From: Bacteroidales bacterium UBA1711
GTDB lineage: Bacteria > Bacteroidota > Bacteroidia > Bacteroidales > P3
Assembly: GCA_002317325.1 (NCBI GenBank)
Contig: DCJB01000107.1
Span: forward strand, 1-5,666
Direction: 5' to 3'
Length of the DNA: 5,666 bases
Both the position numbers and the translations under genes were made by a program. The first letter of the stretch is position 1, and every line of letters begins with the position of its first letter. Positions 1 to 5,537 of this stretch are shown piece by piece. The notes beneath the pieces are model-generated. The model was not told the DNA's origin and did not search any database. It saw nothing but the letters and a program-made list of their open reading frames with translations.

Positions 1-44
1 GTCTCTCCCCCGTCTCTCCCCCGTTGCTCCCCCGTCTCACCCAC
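1..44 (-). repeat. 11-base G-rich tandem repeat, possible G-quadruplex
   Basis: Four consecutive 11-base units are seen at 1-11, 12-22, 23-33 and 34-44. The first two are identical (gtctctccccc), the third differs at two bases and the fourth is degenerate. On the minus strand the units give G runs of 3, 5, 5 and 5 separated by 6-base spacers, which satisfies the usual four-run G-quadruplex pattern. The array reaches the window edge, so its full copy number is unknown. It lies downstream of the last gene of the tat operon in the direction of transcription, so the G-rich strand would be the RNA-sense strand if transcription continues. Confidence 0.75.
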
Positions 45-73
45 ATACAGCCCATTTCAACCGATTGTCAATT

Positions 74-108
74 AATTCTAAATTCTTAATTATTAATTCT
101 TAATTCCA
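74..108. repeat. AT-rich heptamer tandem repeat (AATTCTT)
   Basis: Five successive 7-base units start at 74, 81, 88, 95 and 102, close to AATTCTT on the plus strand (AAGAATT on the minus strand). Two 11-base copies of aattcttaatt, at 81-91 and 95-105, are exact. The composition contrasts sharply with the GC-rich genes around it. The TAA stop of the last gene (93-95) and its final codons fall inside the repeat. No U-tract hairpin of a classical terminator is seen here. Confidence 0.65.
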
Positions 109-719
109 AAAAGTACTTGCTTCTCGAAGAGGTCGCGTCGAATAAGGCGATAGTGCGGGGCATACGCCGCATTGAAACGGGCGCTGTGGTGCGAGACGTA
201 CTCCCCCCGCTCCAGCTGCCGCAGTATGGCGGCAGAGTCCTCCTCGAAGTTGTGGGGACGCGCCGACATCCCCGCCATCAACCCCATATAGCGAACCCAC
301 CGCGCACGCCACTCTGCAACGGGCATGGGCGAGGGTATGGCGGCGCTCTGCATAAGCAGCGACACAAACTGTCCCAGCGGCACCATCCCCTCGGCAACGA
401 CCCGCAGGTTGACGCGGACGAAGTTATTCTCCACGCCCACATACTCGAAGTCGGGATACCGATGGTCCGAGAGGTCCATCCGCGCTATCTCCCCGAGGAT
501 GTAGGCGGCGCAGGCGGCCGAGTCAGAGACCAGGTGCCCGGGACCATACACATCCTGAAAGCAGAATTTGTACACATCCCTGAGCTGGGCTTCGGGATAG
601 CGGCAGACATACTCCTCCAACCGCCGCGCGGCGGCAGTGTCGCGCCCCGCCTCCTGGGCAAATAGTGCAGGCGACAGAACGCAGAGCGTCAAGAGGCAGA
701 CGAATGGAAGCCTTTTCAT
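93..719 (-). CDS. Conserved exported protein of unknown function
   Basis: The product is 208 residues and starts with a clear Sec-type signal: basic MKR, a hydrophobic stretch over residues 4-19, and a likely signal peptidase I site after LFA (residues 19-21). There is no twin arginine and no lipobox. The mature part has motif-like segments: YPEAQLRDVYKF (41-52), GPGHL (59-63), VENNFVRVNLRV (96-107), EWRARW (136-141) and HHSARFNAAYAPHYR (177-191), rich in His, Tyr and Arg. From memory it resembles hypothetical proteins of gut Bacteroidales, but I know of no assigned function. The start is fixed by the signal peptide and by the 4-base overlap with the tatC stop, which makes it the fourth gene of the operon. 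A periplasmic location is inferred. It could be an enzyme or a partner of the Tat-exported reductase; neither is shown. The TAA stop lies in a heptamer repeat. Confidence 0.92.
   Translation of the reverse strand: MKRLPFVCLLTLCVLSPALFAQEAGRDTAAARRLEEYVCRYPEAQLRDVYKFCFQDVYGPGHLVSDSAACAAYILGEIARMDLSDHRYPDFEYVGVENNFVRVNLRVVAEGMVPLGQFVSLLMQSAAIPSPMPVAEWRARWVRYMGLMAGMSARPHNFEEDSAAILRQLERGEYVSHHSARFNAAYAPHYRLIRRDLFEKQVLFGIKN
716..719 (-). other. ATGA stop/start overlap, tatC to the 208-residue gene
   Basis: On the minus strand bases 719-716 read ATGA. They hold the ATG of the downstream gene and the TGA of tatC in different frames. Such overlaps are commonly associated with translational coupling, which would tie the yield of the unknown protein to that of TatC. 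No separate ribosome binding site is obvious within the end of tatC. Confidence 0.85.
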
Positions 720-1459
720 GCGGTTCTTTTGACGATGAGGATGCTGAGTTCGTAAAGCAGATAGACGGGCAGCGACACGAGGGCGAGCGTGACGGCGTCG
801 CCTGTGGGGGTGATGACGGCCGCCACGATGAGGATGACCACCACGGCATGGCGGCGGTAGCAGGCCATAAGCGGAGCTTTGAGCAGCCCCACCTTGGCCA
901 ACAGCCAGCAGAGGATAGGCAGCTCGAACATCACGCCCATCAGCAAGCAGAGCAGGAGCAGCATATCGATATACGACGACAGGGCTATCCGGTTGGGCAC
1001 CTCGGGACTCACCTGATAGGTGCCGAGAAAGCGGAACGCAAACGGAAAGACAACGAAGTAGCTGAGCGCCACGCCGAGGAGGAACATCACATACCCCCCG
1101 CCCACCGCCTTGACGGCGCAGCGGCGCTCGCCGGCATAGAGCCCCGGCGACACAAAGCCGAAAAGCAGGTACAGGAGGTACGGCGAAACCGCCAAGAGCC
1201 CCGCCATCAGCGAGACCCGCAGATGGGTGAGGAACTGCTGGGCCAGCTCGGGGTTGAAAAGGTCGATACTGCCTCCCCCCCCTCCGCCCGCCATGCGGTC
1301 GAAGAGCCTGTATGTGACGAAGTCGGGACTGGCCGGCGCCATGACGAAGGCGAAGAGCCGGTCCTTGCAGCAAAATGCCGTCGCCGCACCGGCCGTCACG
1401 GCGGCCAAAGCCTTGAGCATCCGGCTCCGCAACTCGTCGAGGTGGCCCCAAAAATCCAT
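716..1459 (-). CDS. tatC: Sec-independent protein translocase TatC
   Basis: TatC is the multispanning inner-membrane receptor that binds twin-arginine signal peptides and, with TatA, moves folded proteins across the membrane. The 247-residue product has the family landmarks in order: HLDELRSR near the N-terminus (6-13), FVSPGLYAGERR (102-113), GVMFELP (175-181) and ITPTGDAVTLALVSLPVYLLYE (from 216), with about six hydrophobic segments. Length is normal. The Glu of the N-terminal ELR motif, E111 of the GLYAGERR segment and E179 match positions known to be conserved or functional in the family. The first periplasmic loop holds six consecutive glycines (58-63), encoded over a run of eight G, which is unusual. 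The start lies 3 bases after the tatA stop, and the stop overlaps the next gene. No tatB is visible, as expected for minimal TatAC systems. Confidence 0.97.
   Translation of the reverse strand: MDFWGHLDELRSRMLKALAAVTAGAATAFCCKDRLFAFVMAPASPDFVTYRLFDRMAGGGGGGSIDLFNPELAQQFLTHLRVSLMAGLLAVSPYLLYLLFGFVSPGLYAGERRCAVKAVGGGYVMFLLGVALSYFVVFPFAFRFLGTYQVSPEVPNRIALSSYIDMLLLLCLLMGVMFELPILCWLLAKVGLLKAPLMACYRRHAVVVILIVAAVITPTGDAVTLALVSLPVYLLYELSILIVKRTA
1275..1282 (-). repeat. G8 homopolymer inside tatC
   Basis: Eight consecutive C on the plus strand give G8 in the coding sense of tatC, within the codons for the periplasmic-loop glycine run. Homopolymers of this length are known slippage sites in DNA replication and transcription. 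One extra G would move TatC into a frame that has no stop until base 93, the stop of the downstream gene. The tract is seen directly; variability is only a possibility. Confidence 0.9.
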
Positions 1460-1462
1460 CGG

Positions 1463-1651
1463 CTACTCCTCTTTCTTGGCCGGGTCTTCCTTCTTGGCCG
1501 GTTCGTCTATACCGTTCATCCCGTCCCTAAAGCTCTTCACTCCTTTGCCCACGCCGCGCATGAGTTCGGGAATCCTCTTGCCGCCGAAGAGCAGCAGCAC
1601 GACGAGGACGATAACGATTATCTCCCAAGTGCCTATGAAAAGTGTTGTCAT
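1463..1651 (-). CDS. tatA: Twin-arginine translocase subunit TatA
   Basis: TatA oligomerises in the inner membrane to form the passage for folded Tat substrates recruited by TatC. The 62-residue product has the classic layout: a short exported N-terminus, one membrane helix (about 5-22), the FGGKRIPEL hinge (22-30), an amphipathic helix with GVGKGVKSFRDGM (33-45), and a charged tail. The FGG hinge and lack of a longer tail point to TatA/E rather than TatB. The tail carries a duplicated PAKKE unit (51-55 and 57-61), reflected in DNA as two 11-base copies at 1473-1483 and 1491-1501. The gene sits 11 bases after the reductase stop and 3 bases before tatC, so it is co-transcribed with both. The ATG at 1651 is the only start that keeps the membrane helix complete. 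No strong Shine-Dalgarno sequence precedes it. Confidence 0.96.
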   Translation of the reverse strand: MTTLFIGTWEIIVIVLVVLLLFGGKRIPELMRGVGKGVKSFRDGMNGIDEPAKKEDPAKKEE

Positions 1652-1662
1652 ATCGAAGGTGT

Positions 1663-3081
1663 TTAATGAATTTTCTCTATCATGGCCATGCGGCCGGGAA
1701 TGTCTATCTGCTGGGGGCATTCGTGGAGGCAGCGTCCGCAGCCGATGCAGTGGTCGGCCTGGCGGTCTTTCTCCACCGCCCGGTCGTAGCTGCGCAAATA
1801 CTCGCGGCGGGCCTTGCGGTACGCGCGGCGCTCCGCCCCCGCGGCGCCGTCGGCCGGCGCGTCCGTCATCATGCCCTCGTTCGCCATCTTGTTGTAGTGG
1901 GCGAATATCCCGGGAATGTCCAACCCGTAGGGGCAGGGCATACAGTACTGGCACCCCGTGCAGGGTATGAGGGGGAAACCCGCATAGCGGTCCGCCACGC
2001 CCAGCAGCATGGCCTCCTCGTCGGCCGCGAGGGGCTGAAAGGGCGAATAGGTGCGTATGTTGTCCTGCAGGTGCTCCATATAGGTCATGCCGCTGAGGAC
2101 GGTGAGTATGCGGGGCTGGTTGGCCGCAAAGCGGAAGGCCCACGAGGCCAGGCTCTGCTCGGGGCGGCGGCTCTTCATTTCTTCCACCGCAAACTGCGGC
2201 AGGTCGGCCAGCTGCCCGCCGAGGAGCGGCTCCATCACGAAGACGGGGATGTCGCGCCTGGCCAGCTCGCCGTACAGGTACTCCGAGTTGGCGTCCCCCT
2301 CGCCCTCCTCCGACAGCGAAGCGGCATGGCGCCAGTTTACATAGTTGTGCTGGATGAGCACATGGTCCCAATGCACCCGGGGGTGCATGCCGAGGGCGTG
2401 GTCAAACACCCTCACGTCGCCGTGATACGAGAACCCGAGGTTGCGGATTCGCCCCTTGCCGCGCTGCTCCAACAGGAAGTCCAGCACTCCGTTGTCTATA
2501 AAGCGGCGCCTGAAGGCCTCCATCGGCTCCACCCTGTTGCCCTCCTCGTCGCGCCCCGGCAGCCCCACGCAGTGGAGCATATAGAAGTCTATGTAATCCA
2601 CCTGCAGCCGCTCCATCGACTGCTCAAACATCTCCGCGCTGCCTTTCAGGCTCCACAGGGCGGGGTTCTGGTTCGACAGCTTCGTGCTGATGAGGTATTC
2701 GTCCCGCCGGTGGCGGCTCAGGGCTTTGCCCATGGCCCCCTCCGAGCGCGCCTTGCAGTAGCGCGGAGCCGTGTCAAACAGGTTCACCCCGTGGGCTATG
2801 GCATAGTCAGCCAGCTGGTTGATACGCTCCTGGTCCAAGTCCTGCTCCGACGCGTTGCCGTCCTTGCCCTCTTCCTGCGAAGGGAGCCTCATGCAGCCGT
2901 AGCCCAAAAGCGACACCCGCTCGCCGTGCGTTCCCTCGCGGCAGGTCATTTTGTCTGTCGGCACCTCGCCCGCCGAAAACCCCTCGGCCACGGCCTGGTT
3001 GGGCGAGTCGCAGCCAGCCGCTGCCGCGGCGGCCGCCAACGCCCCTGCGCCCATACTCTTCAAAAATTCTCTTCTGTCCAT
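1663..3081 (-). CDS. Tat-exported aldo/keto reductase with two 4Fe-4S motifs
   Basis: The 472-residue product begins with DRREFLK (2-8), a near-ideal twin-arginine motif, then an alanine-rich stretch ending AAGC with Cys24, so it may be a Tat-routed lipoprotein (position -3 is Ala, weaker than the usual Leu). The aldo/keto reductase barrel follows from about residue 50, with the catalytic tetrad visible as D103 (FDTA), Y108, K134 (STK) and H170 (YMLH). The C-terminus has CTGCQYCMPCP (C374, C377, C380, C383) and CIGCGRCLHECP (C445, C448, C451, C455), each fitting a 4Fe-4S site. This layout matches the ferredoxin-domain aldo/keto reductases (COG1453 type). The substrate is unknown. It is the first gene of a tight operon with tatA and tatC, consistent with folded export after cluster insertion. 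Classical relatives use NAD(P)H in the cytoplasm; an exported form probably takes electrons through its clusters, which is inference. The start is set by the signal peptide. Confidence 0.96.
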   Translation of the reverse strand: MDRREFLKSMGAGALAAAAAAAGCDSPNQAVAEGFSAGEVPTDKMTCREGTHGERVSLLGYGCMRLPSQEEGKDGNASEQDLDQERINQLADYAIAHGVNLFDTAPRYCKARSEGAMGKALSRHRRDEYLISTKLSNQNPALWSLKGSAEMFEQSMERLQVDYIDFYMLHCVGLPGRDEEGNRVEPMEAFRRRFIDNGVLDFLLEQRGKGRIRNLGFSYHGDVRVFDHALGMHPRVHWDHVLIQHNYVNWRHAASLSEEGEGDANSEYLYGELARRDIPVFVMEPLLGGQLADLPQFAVEEMKSRRPEQSLASWAFRFAANQPRILTVLSGMTYMEHLQDNIRTYSPFQPLAADEEAMLLGVADRYAGFPLIPCTGCQYCMPCPYGLDIPGIFAHYNKMANEGMMTDAPADGAAGAERRAYRKARREYLRSYDRAVEKDRQADHCIGCGRCLHECPQQIDIPGRMAMIEKIH

Positions 3082-3191
3082 CTGATTGGGTATTAAGAGT
3101 TATTCCTGTCAGCTCTCTTCTTTTCGCTTTCTCTCCGGCCCGCACCCTCTCCTTTTCCGCTATTCCACCTCGGGGTGGGTGGCCGGCCTCG
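3082..3191 (-). promoter_or_regulatory. Leader of the reductase-tat operon, no clear promoter
   Basis: This 110-base gap separates the CPBP gene from the operon and is the natural place for its promoter. The minus strand is strikingly purine-rich over about 3100-3150 (runs such as AAAGCGAAAAGAAGAGAG). I see no convincing match to the Bacteroides-type promoter (TTTG and TAnnTTTG boxes) and no standard Shine-Dalgarno sequence. A small hairpin (ccacc/ggtgg, 3165-3178) follows the CPBP stop but lacks a U-tract. The regulatory role is inferred from position only. Confidence 0.3.
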
Positions 3192-4484
3192 CTATTTCAC
3201 GGTGATTAGGACGGCCCGGCGGCCCTCTTTGAATGTCAGCCTGTAACCGTACAACCGCTCCAGCAGCCGCTTCACCCACTTCAACGACTGGCTCTCGGGC
3301 GTGTCCTTCAGGGGAAGGGTGTAGATTTGGGACTCCGCGGTCGAGTCGGGCTGCAATACGTTCTCGGTGAAGAACTCGGCCCCGCTATAGGCCGCCAGCT
3401 CATGCACCGCCGACTCATACACCTCGCTCTCGAGGGTCAGCCGCTCCTCTCTCCCGTCGTCAAACACCAGCCACGGCTCCAGCAGCGCCACCGCCGCCGT
3501 GTCAAACTCCAATGGCCGGCCCCTGTAGTCGGCCGCCGCCTTGCAGTAGTCCTGCAGCAGCAGGGCGTAATCCACAGGGCGCGGAAGGCTGTATTCGGCG
3601 CTATACACTATGCGCTCCTCCAAGTTCTCGCCCTCCGGCCTCCAGTCAAAGTAGGTGAACTGGGCTGCGCCCTGCTTTTCGGCAAGCCGTACGGCCACTT
3701 CGGCCGGCTCGCCCACCATGCAGAGGCGGCATTCCTCCAGCGTGTCGCCCTCCCCCACCCAGATGCAGCCCGTCCGCCCGTCGCACTGTCCCCAACCGTC
3801 AGAGAAGGCGCGCACCGGCTCCAAATGAGTGGAAATCACCAGCGGCTCTCCCTCGCCGAACACCACATAGCGGTCGTTGTCCGCCGGCTCGGGCAGGAAC
3901 ACCAGCGGCAGCACTATGCTCAGCGTGTTGTTTAGCACATGCAGCAGCGGCGAAAACCAAAAGTTCAGGTTAAGAACCAGCCAGCACATCACCAACGCCA
4001 TGCCGAAGATGTCAACCAGCCCCAGCGCCATGCCCGCCGACAACCCCTCGAAGCCGGAGATATGGCACAGGGCGAACCCCGCCGAGGTGGCCGCCGCATT
4101 GAGCCAGTTGCGGAGGATGTCATCCTTCACCAGCAGCCACACCGCCACAAAGGCGCCCACTACCAACAGCCCCCACAGCCCCAGTTCCGAAACGGCCCCC
4201 GCCCCCATCAGGCAGAGGCACACTATGGTGGTCCACATCTTCCCCACCGCCCACAGACGGAAGGAAAACTCTTCCAACACAGGCCCGATCAGGCACAGCA
4301 CCAGCAGACACAGCACAGGCGCGGACTGGTACATTCTCTTGGCCATATCCACCAGCCCCCCCTGGCTTTCCACCCGGCACCCGGCCCACTCCAAGACAAG
4401 CGACACCAGCATGGAGCCCGCCCACAGGCCGAGACCCGCCCACAGCATGGGCAGATAGCGTTTGTCGAATCGTTCCAACTTCAT
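3192..4484 (-). CDS. CPBP-family intramembrane protease with unknown C-terminal domain
   Basis: The 430-residue product has two parts. Residues 1-198 are strongly hydrophobic, with about six to seven membrane segments, and hold the three CPBP (Abi/Rce1-type glutamic protease) motifs: EEFSFR (71-76, EExxxR), FALCH (137-141, FxxxH) and HVLNN (182-186, HxxxN). All expected catalytic residues (E71, E72, R76, H141, H182, N186) are present, so it is probably active. Known relatives cleave within membranes in prenyl-protein or bacteriocin-immunity roles; the substrate here is unknown. From about 199 to 430 is a soluble region I do not recognise, with C234, C240, C252 and C255 spaced C-x5-C-x11-C-x2-C and a basic C-terminal segment. 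Typical bacterial members end soon after the third motif, so the extension is unusual. The gene stands alone: 65 bases follow the upstream gene, with a probable terminator between, and 110 bases separate it from the tat operon. Confidence 0.88.
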   Translation of the reverse strand: MKLERFDKRYLPMLWAGLGLWAGSMLVSLVLEWAGCRVESQGGLVDMAKRMYQSAPVLCLLVLCLIGPVLEEFSFRLWAVGKMWTTIVCLCLMGAGAVSELGLWGLLVVGAFVAVWLLVKDDILRNWLNAAATSAGFALCHISGFEGLSAGMALGLVDIFGMALVMCWLVLNLNFWFSPLLHVLNNTLSIVLPLVFLPEPADNDRYVVFGEGEPLVISTHLEPVRAFSDGWGQCDGRTGCIWVGEGDTLEECRLCMVGEPAEVAVRLAEKQGAAQFTYFDWRPEGENLEERIVYSAEYSLPRPVDYALLLQDYCKAAADYRGRPLEFDTAAVALLEPWLVFDDGREERLTLESEVYESAVHELAAYSGAEFFTENVLQPDSTAESQIYTLPLKDTPESQSLKWVKRLLERLYGYRLTFKEGRRAVLITVK

Positions 4485-4506
4485 AGTGTCAATTATTACG
4501 TGCTAT

Positions 4507-4529
4507 AGAAAAGGCAGATGTCTGCCCCT
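4507..4529 (-). terminator. Probable intrinsic terminator after the YitT-family gene
   Basis: On the minus strand GGCAGA (4526-4521) pairs perfectly with TCTGCC (4518-4513), most realistically as a 5-base stem with an ACAT loop, followed at once by TTTTCTAT. G-U and A-U pairing may extend the base of the stem. It lies about 23 bases after the YitT stop and about 30 bases before the CPBP start, so it would separate those two units. The stem is short, hence moderate confidence. Confidence 0.55.
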
Positions 4530-4549
4530 AAAGCCTCCTGCAGCGCCGC

Positions 4550-5500
4550 TCAGCGCTTCTCGTGTTCTTCGCGGGCGCGGCGGCGCTTGCCGTTGTCGAG
4601 CCACAGACCATACACCTCGCTCACGTTGCCGGCGGTGGTGAAGGCCTGAATTTCGTTCTCTTTCAGAAAACCCATCAGCTTGCTGAACTCGTCCTTGGTG
4701 AGGAGGGCTTCCAGCTCTATCGACTTCTCGTTGGTGTAGCCGCCTATCACCTCATAGAGGGTGCAGCCGCGGTGCAGCGTGTCTATGATGTAGCGGCGGA
4801 TGCGGTCATACTCTTTCGAAACCACGCACACCCGCTTGCGGTTGTTGAGCGTGGCGGTGAAATAATCCACCACCAAGCCGTTTATCCAAGTGCCGATAAG
4901 ACCGATAACCACCATGCGGAAGTCGTTGATGAGGAAAGCGGTGCAGCAGATACAGGCGCCGGCTATGCTCACCGAGGCCCCGATGTCGAAGTGGAGGTAC
5001 TTGTTCACTATCTTGGCAAGGATGTCCAACCCGCCCGTGGAGGCGTTGATACTGAACATCAATGCCTGCGACGCGCTCAGCAGCAGCACGAAGCAGCAGA
5101 GGTCCAGCCAGGGGTCGCCCATCACCGACGTGGCGCCGGTGGTGAGGTTCTCGTGCGCCAGCCGCTGCCAGGGCAGTATGGCGTCCCACACGTCGGTCAG
5201 CGGACCGAGTATCAGGGCGGTGTAGCAGGTCTTGGCGCCAAACTCATGACCGATGAGGAAATAGGCCATGATGAGCAGTATGGCGTTGATGGCCATGATG
5301 ATGACCGAGAGCCCGACCTTCACCCCCATGGCATCGAATAGGTTGAAGAGGACGATGGAGAGACCCGAAATGCTGCCGATAATCAGCTTGCTGGGCACCA
5401 AAAAGTAATAGACGGCTGCCGCTGTCACTAACATTCCGAGGGTCATGACGACCAGCTCTCTCCAGAATTTTACGGTTTTAAGTACGCTGAGCGCTTTCAC
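4550..5500 (-). CDS. YitT-family membrane protein (DUF161 plus DUF2179)
   Basis: From the proposed start the product is 316 residues. About five to six hydrophobic segments lie in residues 12-210, including LVVMTLGMLVTAAAVYYFLVP (16-36), and the typical motif ASTGGLDILAKIVNKY lies at 153-168. A soluble C-terminal domain (about 222-300) with GCTLYEVIGGYTNE (245-258) and AFTTAGNVSEVYG (286-298) matches the DUF2179 domain. The transport or signalling role of YitT proteins is not established. The start is uncertain. A GTG at 5500 gives a complete first helix with a basic lead (VKALSVLKTVKFWRE) and lies 37 bases after the upstream stop; I prefer it. An ATG at 5446 would cut into the first helix. 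An ATG at 5626 would overlap the upstream gene by 89 bases and add an unlikely Ala/Pro-rich lead. The charged tail KRRRAREEHEKR is unremarkable. Confidence 0.9.
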   Translation of the reverse strand: MKALSVLKTVKFWRELVVMTLGMLVTAAAVYYFLVPSKLIIGSISGLSIVLFNLFDAMGVKVGLSVIIMAINAILLIMAYFLIGHEFGAKTCYTALILGPLTDVWDAILPWQRLAHENLTTGATSVMGDPWLDLCCFVLLLSASQALMFSINASTGGLDILAKIVNKYLHFDIGASVSIAGACICCTAFLINDFRMVVIGLIGTWINGLVVDYFTATLNNRKRVCVVSKEYDRIRRYIIDTLHRGCTLYEVIGGYTNEKSIELEALLTKDEFSKLMGFLKENEIQAFTTAGNVSEVYGLWLDNGKRRRAREEHEKR

Positions 5501-5537
5501 GAAGTAGAGTATTAAAGAGTTAAGTATAAAAGTTCTA

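Noticed and set aside
1..46. A possible new minus-strand gene beginning at the ATG at 46
   Set aside because: Only 15 codons are visible and they read through the G-rich repeat, giving a Gly/Arg/Glu-rich string with no motif. It cannot be supported without the adjoining sequence.
47..73. A TTGACA sequence on the minus strand just below the heptamer repeat as a -35 promoter box
   Set aside because: No good -10 element lies at the right distance, and Bacteroidota promoters usually use a different consensus. In AT-rich DNA such a match is easily due to chance.
93..1451. A single 452-codon minus-strand frame covering tatC and the last gene
   Set aside because: Its first 244 codons are the out-of-frame reading of tatC and look non-protein-like. 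The real gene starts at the ATG at 719 with a signal peptide. The open frame matters only for the slippage idea at the G8 tract.
665..1666. A 333-codon plus-strand open frame opposite tatC and tatA
   Set aside because: It is highly charged, lacks any recognisable domain and lies entirely over well-supported minus-strand genes.
1642..3096. A 484-codon open frame on the plus strand, antisense to the reductase gene
   Set aside because: It mirrors the minus-strand gene almost end to end. Its translation is low in recognisable motifs and rich in His, Arg, Ala and Val, as expected of a shadow of GC-rich coding DNA. The minus strand has intact catalytic and cluster motifs.
3165..3178. A ccacc/ggtgg hairpin after the CPBP stop as a terminator
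   Set aside because: The stem is only five pairs and is followed on the transcribed strand by AATAGCGG, with no U-tract, so it does not meet the criteria for an intrinsic terminator.
3939..4508. Plus-strand open frames opposite the membrane part of the CPBP gene
   Set aside because: They are rich in Gln, His, Pro and Arg, the usual antisense image of hydrophobic codons, with no signal, motif or start context.
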